Positions 1 through 9,751 are shown, counted from the first letter of the stretch. The stretch: DNA of 64,000 nt from Anabaena minutissima FACHB-250 (GCF_014697125.1 NZ_JACJRG010000035.1:1-64000); one strand, 5' to 3'. Translations and numbers: made by a program. Notes: generated by a model not told the origin, from the letters alone.

Positions 1-69
1 CTTAGTTCTTTTTATAACAAAATCTAGTTAGTAAATTCTAGCCACGTGTTGTTACACTTGAACACTAGT

Positions 70-1306
70 TTATTTGGCTTGTACGTATGAATACGGTTGG
101 TGCAAGAAATGAGTTGCTATAACAAAACGCCCCGCACACAAAATTTCTCTATTGATTTTACTGTCGTCTGTGGTACAAGTTACCAAGATTTTATAAGTTT
201 TATTTGGCTTTTCATCTGGAGATGACGCTGCGACTTCGATTACTTCACTTTGTTCAATTCGATGATATTTAAATAAGTTTGATAATTTTGATAATGCCTT
301 GATTGCATCAGCTTCACAAGCGAATTTTTCTTGGGATAATTTTCTTAATTCACTTTGATTTTTTAATGCGGATGAAGTGATTTTTTTAGTCAGCTTCTCC
401 AAGTCTGATTTTTTCCTAGCTTGACTTTGTACTACCAACCACCTTTGCTGTACTCCTGCATAATTCATGTTCTTGAAGCAGAGTACATACCCTGATAATT
501 CACTTTTAATAAATTCTGATTCTGCCAAACTTGTTACTAATAATTGTGCTGATTTCACACTTAATGGTACTCGACTTATCCATTTTATATTCTCCATTAG
601 CTTCAAATTATTCTCGCTATATAAAGCACTATCGGCTACCATAATACTTGCCAAATTCATTTATTGAGAATATTCAACTAAAATTTTCCCAAAAACTGCT
701 TTATCTGATTCATTTCCATCACCTCCTCTCAAAAATAAAGGAATGTCTCCATCACTACTCACTATTAAATCTAATATACTTTGTTTTAGGTCTGGTCTGT
801 GGTCACGAGAGTACCCTTTGGTGATGACAATCGGATTCTCTTTGATGATTCTTATTTCTTTTTCTTCCGGTTCTAATCTATTATTATATTCTCCATGTAA
901 ATGGAATGAAGTTGAATCTAAATGCGAATATTTGAGTGATATATCCTATTTCTTGGCGACTGATAATCCTATTGTTAAAAAGAGCTTGGTTAATCCATAT
1001 TTGTAGAGTTTATCCATCACTTTTCCTAATTTATCATCATTGAAATCCTCTGCCTTGATTCCCGACCCTAATAAATGTTCTATTGCTTTATCTTTATCTT
1101 CAAAATAAATACAATGGTTTAGAAACAAATCCAAGTCCATTTAAAATTATTGCTTTGACAACTTCACCTGCATTAACTTTTTCTCTGGTATCAGTTCCTA
1201 GTAACTCATTGATTTTCTCTACTATTCCTATGTCATCAATAATTCCCACTACTATTCCTAAGTGATCCAGGTTTTTTATGAATGCTTCTTCTTTTTGAAC
1301 AGTCAT
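70..1306 (-). pseudogene. IS1634-family transposase remnant (DUF4277-type), broken
   Basis: Three collinear minus-strand pieces make one decayed transposase. The N-terminal piece (1306 to about 1100, MTVQKEEAFIKNLDHLG) has the DUF4277-like start of IS1634-type transposases. The second piece is 1140-946. A middle piece reads on to about 661, through the DSTSFHLHGEY catalytic-core region. After an in-frame TAA near 660 a fourth piece (660-70) holds the MVADSALYSEENL-like core segment. At least one frameshift (near 1110-1140), a stop after SVAKK (about 946) and the TAA near 660 break it. The C-terminus decays after FVIAT, so the usual C-terminal region is missing. Family assignment is from remembered motifs. 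It is inactive by inspection. Confidence 0.75.
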
Positions 1307-1371
1307 TTTTCAGATTTTATTTATGAAATATTTCTCTTAATTCTCTCACTTATTTATTAATAAAAATACTT

Positions 1372-1719
1372 TTAATGCTTCTCTATCCACACCTGATTCT
1401 CAGTATTATTGTTGGACTTTATCCTGAGTATTGGTAACATTACTTGTGGTATATACGTATTGCATCTTGAAGTGAGGAATGTGGGTTCTAATGTCTGCCC
1501 TGGATGACCTATCTGCCCCCCTGATGCCCGCTTTCCTGTTTCTCTTGAACTTTTTGTCCGTATTTGATTTGATTTTTTGAGTCCGTCGCTGGCTGGTGGT
1601 TTTGAACTTGTTTGGCTATTTAGTCCCAAACTTCTCTCTAGCTCTGCTATCCTTTCCAGCAGTGCTTTAACCTCTTGCTCTAGCCTTTCTATTTTTTGAT
1701 CTTTTTCTTCTGGACTCAT
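1372..1719 (-). pseudogene. IS66-family transposase, N-terminal fragment
   Basis: The fragment begins MSPEEKDQKIERLEQEVKAL with a leucine-rich coiled coil. SSKPPASDGLKK and GKRASGGQIGHPGQTLE follow, which is the typical N-terminal region of IS66 TnpC-type transposases. After GHPGQTLE the similarity is lost and the frame ends within 35 residues, so the zinc-binding, catalytic and C-terminal domains are absent. It lies directly beside the IS1634 remnant in the same orientation. Together they form a small IS graveyard at the window edge. Confidence 0.75.
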
Positions 1720-1907
1720 CCTTGAACATTACCATCTTTCTTCCCTCACGGGAATATCCCTGACTTTCCTACCTGGGCAGTTATCGGTCACGTAAAATTT
1801 CAAGTTCCCTTACAGTTGCTAACCCAACAGACTGTCTTTTGCACCTTCTACAATTCCCTTGACAACTGTCTATCAGCCTTAACTTGTGACAAGTTGCCAA
1901 TCGCCAA
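1720..1907. other. Intergenic leader region upstream of the AAA/WD40 gene
   Basis: This is the non-coding stretch between the IS66 remnant and the promoter at 1908-1970. It contains AACTTG-TGA-CAAGTT near 1880-1894, a 6-bp inverted repeat with a 3-bp centre that could be an operator. I see no open reading frame with gene-like features. Confidence 0.4.
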
Positions 1908-1970
1908 AGTTAAGTGAGGAAAATCCTTAACTTTTCTACATCGACAGCTACGAGTAGTACCTCTATAAAT
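1908..1970 (+). promoter_or_regulatory. Shared-type promoter with upstream element (AAA/WD40 gene)
   Basis: AGTTAAG at 1908-1914 and CTTAACT at 1926-1932 form an inverted repeat with an 11-bp spacer. TTTCTACA then leads into the -35 box TCGACA (1941-1946), and 17 bp later into the -10 TATAAAT (1964-1970). The start codon is 58 bp below the -10. The same arrangement stands before the peptide precursor (9628-9689) and, reversed, before the DUF4278 gene (9492-9537). The element next to the -35 box suggests a class-II-type activator site. This is inferred from sequence repetition only. Confidence 0.7.
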
Positions 1971-2028
1971 ATAGAAGTCAACTTTGTAACGTATCGCATC
2001 AATTCAGAATTGTCAGGCAGGGATACCC

Positions 2029-5000
2029 GTGCAAAAACTAACTTCATCCTACGAATATCAAGTTGGCGGTCGCCTCAGAGTTGATGCACCCAGCTATGTA
2101 GTACGGCAGGCAGACGAAGAACTCTACAATGCTCTAAAAGCAGGTGAGTTTTGTTACGTTCTCAACTGTCGGCAGATGGGTAAATCTAGCTTGCGGGTGC
2201 AGGTGGCTAAACGACTGCAAGAGGATGGTATTGCTTGTACAACAGTTGACCTGTCAGGAATTGGCAACAGCAACATCACTCCTGGCCAGTGGTATGCAGA
2301 TATCATTATGCGACTGGTGCGGAGTTTCCAGCTTTCTACTGAAATTAATGTCCGCAATTGGTTAGAAGAAAGACAAGACCTGTCTCCAGTCGGTCGCTTG
2401 GCTGAATTATTACAATCTGTTTTACCGGAATTGATTCAGCAGCCGATTGTGATTTTCTTTGACGAAATCGACAGTACTATTAGCTTGCCATTTAATACTG
2501 ATGATTTTTTTGCCCTGATTCGTGCTTGTCACGAACATAAGCGTTTTACTTTTGCGCTGCTGGGAGTAGCTACGCCTTCCGATTTAATTACAGATAAAAC
2601 TCGCACACCGTTTAATATTGGGCGAGCAATTGAGTTAAATGGGTTTAATCTGGCAGAAGTTCAACCTTTAGAAATAGGATTGGCCAATACAGTAGAAAAT
2701 CCTCAAGCAGTCATGAAAGAAATACTGGCTTGGACAGGAGGTCAACCATTTTTAACTCAGAAACTCTCTCAATTAATCGCACAGCATTGGGTTGGAGAAA
2801 CAGCACAACAGGGAAGCCTTTCTGCCATAGAATACCCTTTTCTGAAGAAACTGATGCAGGAGATATTGATCCCAAGTCAAGCAATTACCGATCAAATCTC
2901 TGCTATAGTGCGATCGCATATCATAGACAATTGGGCTTCCCTGGATGAACCACCCCATTTAAGAACCATCCGCGACAGATTACTTTGCCACGAACAACGC
3001 GCCAGCAGATTATTGGGACTATATCTGCAAATCTTACAAAACGGTGGTGTGCCTGCCGATGATTCACCAGAAAAAATCGAATTGCTTTTATCGGGGTTGG
3101 TTGTTAAAAAACAAGGTAGCTTACAAGTTTATAATCGCATCTATCAAGAAGTTTTTAATTTAGAGTGGGTAGAGAAGCAATTAAAAAAGTTACGTCCCTA
3201 CGCAGATTTAATTAACGCTTGGGTAGCCTCAAATTATCAGGATGAAACTAACCTGCTGCGTGGACAAGCCCTCAAAGATGCTCAAACTTGGGCAAAGGGC
3301 AAGAGTTTGAGTAACATGGATTATCGCTTTTTAGCCGCTAGTGAGGAACTAGAGAAACGTGAAGTACAAAGTGCGTTAATTGCATCTCAACAAGCAAACA
3401 AAATCCTTCTCAACGCCGAACAGCAAGCGAAACAAACGATTTGCCGGGGAATGATGGGGTTATCGGTGCTGTCTGTTGTCGCTGTGACTCTCTTGGGAAT
3501 CTCAGGTTTACTTACATGGCAAACCGCGCAACAAAAGCGACAAGTAAGCTTAGGCGGGATTAAAGCCTTGACTCTCTCCTCAGAAAAAGCTTTTGAGTCC
3601 CATAATAACTTTGATGCTTTACTCGAAAGTCTCAAGGCTGGTATCAAGTTAAACCAGATTGGTTGGAAAAACGCAGATACAGAATTACAGGTGCAGGTAG
3701 AAAAGAATTTACGTCAGTCTCTATATTGGGTACGTGAACGCAATCGTTTGCTGGGTCATGGGGATGTTGTTACACGGGTGAAATTTAGTCCTGATGGGCA
3801 AAAGTTCGCCAGTGCCAGTTGGGATAAAACCGTGAAAATTTGGCAGCGTGACGGTAAATTATTGCATACTCTACGTGGTCATACGGATGCAGTGTGGAGC
3901 GTTAATTTTAGCCCCGACGGTAAGATGCTGGTCAGTGCTAGTCGAGATAAAACCGTGAAAGTCTGGCGTGTGGAAGATGGTCAAGAAATTGCCACCTTAA
4001 ATCATCAAGATTGGGTGGCGTGTGTTGGATTTAGCCCTGATAGTAAGACAGTGGCATCAATGGAATGGAATGGGGCAATGAGACTTTGGAACTTACAAGG
4101 GCAGGAGTTAAAATCTTTCCCTACCCATAATGCCCCAACTGTTGCCATCCATTTCAGTCCCAACGGCAACATGATTGCCACCGCCAGCCGAGATGGTACG
4201 GCGAAGGTTTGGAGTTGGGATGGTAAAGAATTATTATCTCTGGAAGGCCATAAGAATTGGGTCATGTATGTTAATTTCAGCCGGGATGGTAAGAACCTGG
4301 TGACGACGAGTCGGGATAAAACTGCAAAAATTTGGGATTTAAACGGGAAAGAACTGGCAACACTACGCGGTCATAGTGATACTGTGGCGAATGCAGTATT
4401 CAGCCGCGACGGTCAAACTATTGCTACTGCAAGCTGGGATAAAACCGTGCGACTGTGGAACCGCAAAGGTGAGGAATTGCAAGTTTTTCATGGACATACC
4501 GATGCTGTCTGGGGTGTCAACTTGAGTCAAGATGGAAAACTTGTAGCCAGCAGTGGTGAAGATGGGACTGTAAGATTGTGGAATATGGATAATAGGGAAG
4601 CCGGAAAATTTCAATCCTTAAGTTTCAATCTTGGTGAAGCTGCTGCGGGGAGTGTTAGTTTTAGTCCAGATGGTAAAACTCTGGGTACAACTGGTCGTTA
4701 CACAATGGCGAAACTTTGGAATCGTCAAGGACAGGAATTAGTAACACTTAACGGTCATAGCGACACCTTAAGAAGTCTGCAATTCAGCCCCGATGGTCAA
4801 ATTATTGCTACCGCCAGCCGAGATAAAACCGTAAAACTATGGAATTTATCTGGAAAAGAAATAGCGACTTTGCGCGGACATCAAGCAGATGTCAGAAGCG
4901 CAACTTTCAGCCCCGATGGCAAAACCCTTGCTAGTGCAAGCTGGGATACAACAGTTAAACTGTGGAACTTGGCTGGTAGAGAAATCATGACTTTGCGCGG

Positions 5001-5601
5001 ACATCAAGCTGGTGTGAGAAATGTTAATTTCAGTCCAGATGGACAAATTATTGCTACCGCAAGTGAAGATGGAACTGCTAAACTCTGGAGTCGCCAGGGA
5101 CAAGAACTAGTTATGCTCAAAGGACATCAAGCAGGGATACAGGCTGTAAGTTTCAGTCCAGATAGTCAATTTATCGCCACAGCCAGTAAAGATAAAACCG
5201 TGAAACTCTGGAACCGAGAGGGTAAAGAACTATTGACTCTGTGGGGACATGGGGGTGAGGTGAATGCTGTAAGTTTTAGCCCGAATGGAGAAACCATTGC
5301 TACAGCCAGTGAAGACATGACAGTCAAGCTGTGGAATCGTCAGGGAGAAGTGCTGCAAACCCTTGCAGGTCTGGATGCTGGGGTTAAAAGTGTGAGTTTC
5401 AGCCAGGATGGTCAGGTTTTGGCTTCTTCCGATTCCTTGGGTAAAGTCACTCTTTGGAATTTAGATTTTGATTCCAGTCCTGAGAAATTGTTAAAACAGG
5501 CTTGTAATTGCGTGAGGGATTATTTGCTCAATAGTGCAGATGTTAAGGAGAATGACAGGGGTTTGTGCGATAGGCTCAGTACAGTAAAAGTATCACAGTA
5601 A
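2029..5601 (+). CDS. AAA-like ATPase (AAA_35 type) with C-terminal WD40 propellers
   Basis: The protein has 1190 residues and starts at GTG. The N-terminal part (about 1-400) is the AAA-like domain common in cyanobacteria: P-loop-like NCRQMGKSS near residues 46-54 and Walker B-like IVIFFDEIDS near 140. A single hydrophobic segment follows at about 474-496. From about 575 onward come about 14 WD40 repeats (GH-D-V---FSPDG and D-T-KLW motifs), enough for two seven-bladed propellers. By family analogy it is a membrane-anchored signalling or scaffold NTPase with partner-binding propellers. Its ligand is unknown. It has its own promoter of the type shared with the peptide operon at 9752. Convergent neighbour at 5613. 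Confidence 0.85.
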   Translation: MQKLTSSYEYQVGGRLRVDAPSYVVRQADEELYNALKAGEFCYVLNCRQMGKSSLRVQVAKRLQEDGIACTTVDLSGIGNSNITPGQWYADIIMRLVRSFQLSTEINVRNWLEERQDLSPVGRLAELLQSVLPELIQQPIVIFFDEIDSTISLPFNTDDFFALIRACHEHKRFTFALLGVATPSDLITDKTRTPFNIGRAIELNGFNLAEVQPLEIGLANTVENPQAVMKEILAWTGGQPFLTQKLSQLIAQHWVGETAQQGSLSAIEYPFLKKLMQEILIPSQAITDQISAIVRSHIIDNWASLDEPPHLRTIRDRLLCHEQRASRLLGLYLQILQNGGVPADDSPEKIELLLSGLVVKKQGSLQVYNRIYQEVFNLEWVEKQLKKLRPYADLINAWVASNYQDETNLLRGQALKDAQTWAKGKSLSNMDYRFLAASEELEKREVQSALIASQQANKILLNAEQQAKQTICRGMMGLSVLSVVAVTLLGISGLLTWQTAQQKRQVSLGGIKALTLSSEKAFESHNNFDALLESLKAGIKLNQIGWKNADTELQVQVEKNLRQSLYWVRERNRLLGHGDVVTRVKFSPDGQKFASASWDKTVKIWQRDGKLLHTLRGHTDAVWSVNFSPDGKMLVSASRDKTVKVWRVEDGQEIATLNHQDWVACVGFSPDSKTVASMEWNGAMRLWNLQGQELKSFPTHNAPTVAIHFSPNGNMIATASRDGTAKVWSWDGKELLSLEGHKNWVMYVNFSRDGKNLVTTSRDKTAKIWDLNGKELATLRGHSDTVANAVFSRDGQTIATASWDKTVRLWNRKGEELQVFHGHTDAVWGVNLSQDGKLVASSGEDGTVRLWNMDNREAGKFQSLSFNLGEAAAGSVSFSPDGKTLGTTGRYTMAKLWNRQGQELVTLNGHSDTLRSLQFSPDGQIIATASRDKTVKLWNLSGKEIATLRGHQADVRSATFSPDGKTLASASWDTTVKLWNLAGREIMTLRGHQAGVRNVNFSPDGQIIATASEDGTAKLWSRQGQELVMLKGHQAGIQAVSFSPDSQFIATASKDKTVKLWNREGKELLTLWGHGGEVNAVSFSPNGETIATASEDMTVKLWNRQGEVLQTLAGLDAGVKSVSFSQDGQVLASSDSLGKVTLWNLDFDSSPEKLLKQACNCVRDYLLNSADVKENDRGLCDRLSTVKVSQ

Positions 5602-5612
5602 GGAACTCATCG

Positions 5613-6806
5613 TTAAACAGCAGAAATATTATTTCTGGCAATAGGATGAAGGCGATTTGTTAAAGCTTCTAGTTCACCGCCGACAAGTAGTAATTCGATA
5701 ACTTCACGACCTTGAGAAATAAATCTTTCAACTTGATCATCAAAGGTTATAGTACCTCGTAAGACCTCAGCTAGAGGTTTTCTTAAATGTAGATTATGCC
5801 AATTATTTGGTCTAGTTGCTTCAAATCTGTGATCGTGAAAATCCCATGTACCAGAATTATGTTTCAATCTTGAGCGCAGTTTAGTATATTCATCAGAATT
5901 AAAAAAATGTCCTTCAAATCGCTCCCACTTTTCAATATGAAAAGCTAAAATTAGACAAAAATCTGGGCCTAGATGAAAATTTGAAAGTTGCACGCGATGA
6001 TCAAAGCCATCTAGAAGAGTACCAATAAATATACCTGGAAACCAACCATCTAAAAGATCCAATCCTAATCGCCCCCACTGGTATTTCACTGGTACACAAG
6101 GAATAAGTGCATCTTTTTCAAATCCAATTCTTTCTGATACCCAACGCCAATTAGCTTCAGCAGCACGTAATGTTATGCTTTTTAGATTAGGTATTAATGA
6201 TTGAGCAGGTAAATAAGAAACTATACTTTCATAAGATACTGGTGCTGCTGGTCCTAAATTCTCCTCTGCAAGCATATCTATAAAATCATGAACTAGACTA
6301 TCCTCTGATTTGGTTTCTAACCAATATTTCAAAAACTTATATACATCACTCCAAGTCAGAGCTAAATCAGGCTGTTGTTCATGTTGTCGAGTTAATCCAG
6401 TAATCAGAATTAATTTATATTTTTGTGACCATTTTAAGTTAGTTTCTGCATATTCACGATATTTATATAATTGACCTGGACTTAGATATGACCATATCTT
6501 ATGTTCAAATATCAAGGCAAATTGACCAAAATCTGCCACCATATCTATTTGTCCACCAGGAAATGTATGTTGTGTTTTCCACTCAGGTAATATGTGAGTT
6601 GAAGGAAGAGGTTCTGGTAATTTTTGATTGAGATAATCTATAAACTCACGAGCAAGCAACTCTTTATTTCTCAAAAGCCAAGCAAAACCTTCAGTAATAA
6701 AATTCTCAATAGGATCAAGTTCTTGGCTTTTGGGATATTTACGCAATGCGCTAAACAAGCTATCTGACACGCCTGTATCCTCCATAGCTCTAAAGGTTTC
6801 CAGCAT
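5613..6806 (-). CDS. PD-(D/E)XK nuclease superfamily protein
   Basis: A 397-residue protein with the nuclease-core signature. E38 lies in an N-terminal helix (ENFITEGFAWLL). D88 is in GGQIDMV and E101-x-K103 in LIFEHK, followed by the helix with Q112 (GQLYKY). This pattern matches the PDDEXK_4-type group of uncharacterised prokaryotic proteins. The C-terminal half (about 200-397) has no domain I recognise. It may be a defence or repair nuclease, but the immediate context (AAA/WD40 gene converging, RTX gene upstream) does not decide. A second possible start is Met8. No partner methylase is seen. Confidence 0.7.
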   Translation of the reverse strand: MLETFRAMEDTGVSDSLFSALRKYPKSQELDPIENFITEGFAWLLRNKELLAREFIDYLNQKLPEPLPSTHILPEWKTQHTFPGGQIDMVADFGQFALIFEHKIWSYLSPGQLYKYREYAETNLKWSQKYKLILITGLTRQHEQQPDLALTWSDVYKFLKYWLETKSEDSLVHDFIDMLAEENLGPAAPVSYESIVSYLPAQSLIPNLKSITLRAAEANWRWVSERIGFEKDALIPCVPVKYQWGRLGLDLLDGWFPGIFIGTLLDGFDHRVQLSNFHLGPDFCLILAFHIEKWERFEGHFFNSDEYTKLRSRLKHNSGTWDFHDHRFEATRPNNWHNLHLRKPLAEVLRGTITFDDQVERFISQGREVIELLLVGGELEALTNRLHPIARNNISAV

Positions 6807-7009
6807 AACATACAGGCTAAGTAATGTCGTCAGGCGATCGCACTACACTCACGAATTGATCGCCCTCTATTCCCCAACTTCAAGCCGTTGCTTCGGAACT
6901 TTTGAACTGTGCAATAGTTTTTAATTCGGCTTCTTCTTCCTTGAGAACATGGTAACCCCAGACAGACTTTTGTGAGAAATCCGGGCTACCCACTTATGCA
7001 ATACGTGCT

Positions 7010-9067
7010 TTATGCAAACAAGAACTGTGCAGTATTACCAGATGCCAGATTTAACCCGATGTTATCTGAAGTAAATCCCCTGACACCGCGTAACTCTGCT
7101 AATAACTCACCTGAACCAAATCCTGTATTTCCAGTCACGCCATCACCCAAGTAGAAGTAAGTATTGCGGCCATGCACCACTACATCGATCGCATCGATAC
7201 CTTCAAACTGCAATAAATCGCCGCCTGTACCGCGCCGGAACTGATTGATAACATCACTGCCATCACCTTGCCGATATATTACTGTATCAATTTGGCGATC
7301 GCGTCCCAAATACAGAGTATCATCTCCCAAACCACCAACCAGAATATCTGCACCAGTGCCACCATGAAGGGTGTCGTTACCTTCACCACCGCGCAAAATA
7401 TCATCGCCACTCAAACCCCAAATAATGTCATCACCACCTTGACCGTTGATGACATCATCGGAGTTGTCAAAGCCACGCACATGATTATCTAAATCATTCA
7501 GAAAGGTGACGGTATTACGATTCCAAATTCTGTTTTGGGTAGAGTCTGCATTGAAGACATCAAAACTATCTTGCAGGGTTTCATCACTATCAAACATGAT
7601 GTTACCAATTTGACCATGCTGACCACCAGGAATCGGCAAGTTATCCAGGTTTTCTAAAGCAAAGTCCTTAAGAACCACCTGGGTATCATCAACCCCTTCA
7701 AAACTGACAACTAAATCATCACCAGTTTGGGTCAAGAGCAAGTTTTTGGCAACTAAACCCTCTCCTGTAAATATGAGTTCGTCAAAGGTCTCCTGCACTT
7801 CAAGGGACGGATTGCTTCCCCGACCTACACCTGTAAAGCCTTCTACCTCAATAGTGCGATCGCCTCGGTTGACTTTAACGGGATAGATATTGCTATCCGC
7901 ATTCGCCGTTGATGCAGAATTTTGGATGAAACTCACTCCACCCATATCCCGCAATAGACCACCCGACTGAACGAAGATTGCGCCCCCACGGCCTTGACCA
8001 TTCTGAAAGCCAGTACCACCAACAGCAGAATTGAAGAGAAATGAACTGTTCCTGACATTGAAGGTGGCGCTGTTAGAGACAAAGACTGCACCGCCTAAAC
8101 CTGCACCACCGCCGCCTTGTCCTCCCACACCGCCGTTACCTGGACTGTCACCAGTAAAGGTTGCCCTACCATTACCTCCATTCGCCCCAGCGCGTCCGGC
8201 CCCAGCAAATGCGCCAGCTGCGCCCCCAATACCACCAGCACCACCAGCGCCAGCACGTCCTCCGAACACATTGGCACCACCGCCGCCACCGCCACCACCA
8301 CCGCCTCCGCCAGCACCATAATTCCCAGAAGCACCACGGCCGCCGCCACCGCCACCAGTTGCATTTCGGAAAGCACCAGCACCACCAGCACCGCCGCCAC
8401 CGCCACCGCCACTACCGCCACCGACACCAAAGCCTGCGAAGAAGACACCACTCACACCGCCACCAGCTCCCAAGCCTGTACTTCCGACTATCCGACCGCC
8501 AACACCACCGCTACCGCCGCCACTTGGGACTATACCTCCAATGGCGAAGAAACTTGGTAAGCCACCACTACCACCCGGAAAGCCATTGCTCCCAGCCGAG
8601 GAATCATTGCCACCCCGTCCACCATCGCCTCGTCCAGCAAAACTATTACCCCCGATTGCCCGGTTATCAAAAAACACGACATTATTTGCTGTGACATTAG
8701 CACCTGGATTCAGAAACAGGCCACCTCCAGCCCCTAAACCGCCACCACCACCTCGACTGCCGTTTCCTCCTTGAGCAAGACCCCTGTTAATCTGCAAATT
8801 ATTAAATGTAACGGTGCTGTTATTAATGAGAAATAAGGAGGTGCGCCCCTGTCCATTGAAGCCAGTAAAGCTAGTCCCATTCCCCTGGAAGTTAATGTTA
8901 TTGCCTGGTCTGATGACAATTGGGTTATTTAAGAGAGCAATGCTATTGATGACGATGGTATCCATTCCAGGTAGGGCTTCTGCGGCTGTGACCGCTTCTC
9001 GTAAACTTAACAGCCCGTCTGTGGGATTAACAACATCATTGAGTGTAGTAACGGTGAAAGTAGCCAT
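7010..9067 (-). CDS. Glycine-rich RTX-type (hemolysin-type calcium-binding) secreted protein
   Basis: The protein has 685 residues. It starts MATFTVTTLNDVV...LLSLREAV, the CSLREA-like opening of secreted beta-helical proteins. Residues of about 30-140 look like a parallel beta-helix (NNSTVTFNNLQI). A very glycine-rich stretch (about 105-330, many GGGGG and GGAGG runs) follows. The C-terminal third has RTX nonapeptides (GGDDIIWGLSGDDILRGGEGNDTLHGGTGADIL in pieces) that bind calcium. There is no N-terminal signal peptide, as expected for type I secretion. It lies 103 bp behind the DUF4278 gene on the same strand, so it may be read from the same promoter. The glycine-rich coding DNA produces long proline-rich antisense frames that are not genes. 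Confidence 0.85.
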   Translation of the reverse strand: MATFTVTTLNDVVNPTDGLLSLREAVTAAEALPGMDTIVINSIALLNNPIVIRPGNNINFQGNGTSFTGFNGQGRTSLFLINNSTVTFNNLQINRGLAQGGNGSRGGGGGLGAGGGLFLNPGANVTANNVVFFDNRAIGGNSFAGRGDGGRGGNDSSAGSNGFPGGSGGLPSFFAIGGIVPSGGGSGGVGGRIVGSTGLGAGGGVSGVFFAGFGVGGGSGGGGGGGAGGAGAFRNATGGGGGGRGASGNYGAGGGGGGGGGGGGANVFGGRAGAGGAGGIGGAAGAFAGAGRAGANGGNGRATFTGDSPGNGGVGGQGGGGAGLGGAVFVSNSATFNVRNSSFLFNSAVGGTGFQNGQGRGGAIFVQSGGLLRDMGGVSFIQNSASTANADSNIYPVKVNRGDRTIEVEGFTGVGRGSNPSLEVQETFDELIFTGEGLVAKNLLLTQTGDDLVVSFEGVDDTQVVLKDFALENLDNLPIPGGQHGQIGNIMFDSDETLQDSFDVFNADSTQNRIWNRNTVTFLNDLDNHVRGFDNSDDVINGQGGDDIIWGLSGDDILRGGEGNDTLHGGTGADILVGGLGDDTLYLGRDRQIDTVIYRQGDGSDVINQFRRGTGGDLLQFEGIDAIDVVVHGRNTYFYLGDGVTGNTGFGSGELLAELRGVRGFTSDNIGLNLASGNTAQFLFA

Positions 9068-9112
9068 TTGCGTATCCTTGTAATTATCAAATTTAGGCAG
9101 AATAGGGAATAC

Positions 9113-9134
9113 CGCCGCCTTTGTAGAAGCGGCG
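9113..9134. repeat. GC-rich hairpin between DUF4278 and RTX genes
   Basis: CGCCGC (9113-9118) pairs with GCGGCG (9129-9134) across a 10-base loop, in otherwise AT-rich DNA. There is no U-run after it on the minus strand. An attenuator or mRNA-stabilising role is as likely as termination. Confidence 0.4.
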
Positions 9135-9170
9135 TTACATTTAGCTTTAATTTGTGGATTTTAAGAAAAA

Positions 9171-9416
9171 TTAAGAGTAAATCACACCACGATATTTTAA
9201 AGTTTTCCGTGGTTGAGAAATTGTAGATATAACTTGGTTTTTAATATAAAGTGCGCCACGATAAATTAGAGTTTGATATGTTAGTGCATTTTGGTTAACA
9301 ACTGAACAGTTAATATTGTAAGCAGCACCACGATACTTTAAAGATACTTTTGCTGTTGTTCCTTTAGATGAAGGATAATCGCACTCATAGGGTAATGATT
9401 GATCATTTATTTCCAT
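9171..9416 (-). CDS. DUF4278 domain protein
   Basis: A small protein (81 residues from MEINDQ) with three copies of the YRG motif: LKYRGAAY, LIYRGALY and LKYRGVIY. This defines the DUF4278 family, which is short, mostly cyanobacterial and of unknown function. I chose the ATG at 9416 because GAGGATTAGGA lies just before it. The longer frame starting at 9485 would begin about where transcription starts from the -10 at 9492-9498, so it is unlikely. ATG 9431 is the alternative. The gene is divergent from the peptide operon and has the same promoter design, so the two are probably induced together. Confidence 0.75.
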   Translation of the reverse strand: MEINDQSLPYECDYPSSKGTTAKVSLKYRGAAYNINCSVVNQNALTYQTLIYRGALYIKNQVISTISQPRKTLKYRGVIYS

Positions 9417-9491
9417 TTTCCTAATCCTCATTGTAAATGAATAAAATGCTAGTTTGCTGCAACATTTGATTGTGTGTTTCAGCAATGAGTT

Positions 9492-9565
9492 ATTTATAGG
9501 ATTTCTAGAAATTAATGTCGATGTATAAAAGTTAAGGATTTAGCACAGAGTCGATTTACTTAACT
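9492..9565 (-). promoter_or_regulatory. Shared-type promoter for the DUF4278 gene (minus strand)
   Basis: Read on the minus strand: AGTTAAG (9565-9559), a 22-bp spacer, CCTTAACTTTT (9538-9528), TACA, -35 TCGACA (9521-9516), exactly 17 bp, -10 TATAAAT (9498-9492). The 17-bp spacing and the element next to the -35 are as in the promoters at 1908 and 9628. The outer AGTTAAG lies one helical turn (11 bp) further away than in those two. Confidence 0.7.
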
Positions 9566-9627
9566 TTTCACCCTCTTTCTCAGCCACAGGTGCAGTTTAT
9601 TGCTGTTTCACCCAATTAAGTTAAGTC

Positions 9628-9689
9628 AGTTAAGCCAGATAAGTCCTTAGCTTTTCTGTATCGACAATTATTTGCTCTCATTTCATTAT
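9628..9689 (+). promoter_or_regulatory. Shared-type promoter for the peptide operon
   Basis: AGTTAAG (9628-9634), an 11-bp spacer, CTTAGCT (9646-9652), TTTCTGTA, -35 TCGACA (9661-9666), 17 bp, -10 CATTAT (9684-9689). Just upstream, TTAAG is repeated in tandem (TTAAGTCAG then TTAAGCCAG). The -10 is weaker than in the two sister promoters, which would fit dependence on an activator. The precursor start is 63 bp below the -10. Confidence 0.65.
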
Positions 9690-9751
9690 GGGAATTGTGA
9701 AGCAGAAAAATCAAGCTTCAACAAGTCGAAATAACTTAAATTAGGATGTTA

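Noticed and set aside
743..1265. Plus-strand frames over the IS1634 remnant
   Set aside because: Antisense shadows of the transposase pieces.
8031..8774. Long proline-, histidine- and threonine-rich plus-strand frames
   Set aside because: They are antisense shadows of the glycine-rich part of the RTX gene; composition follows directly from GGN codons on the other strand.
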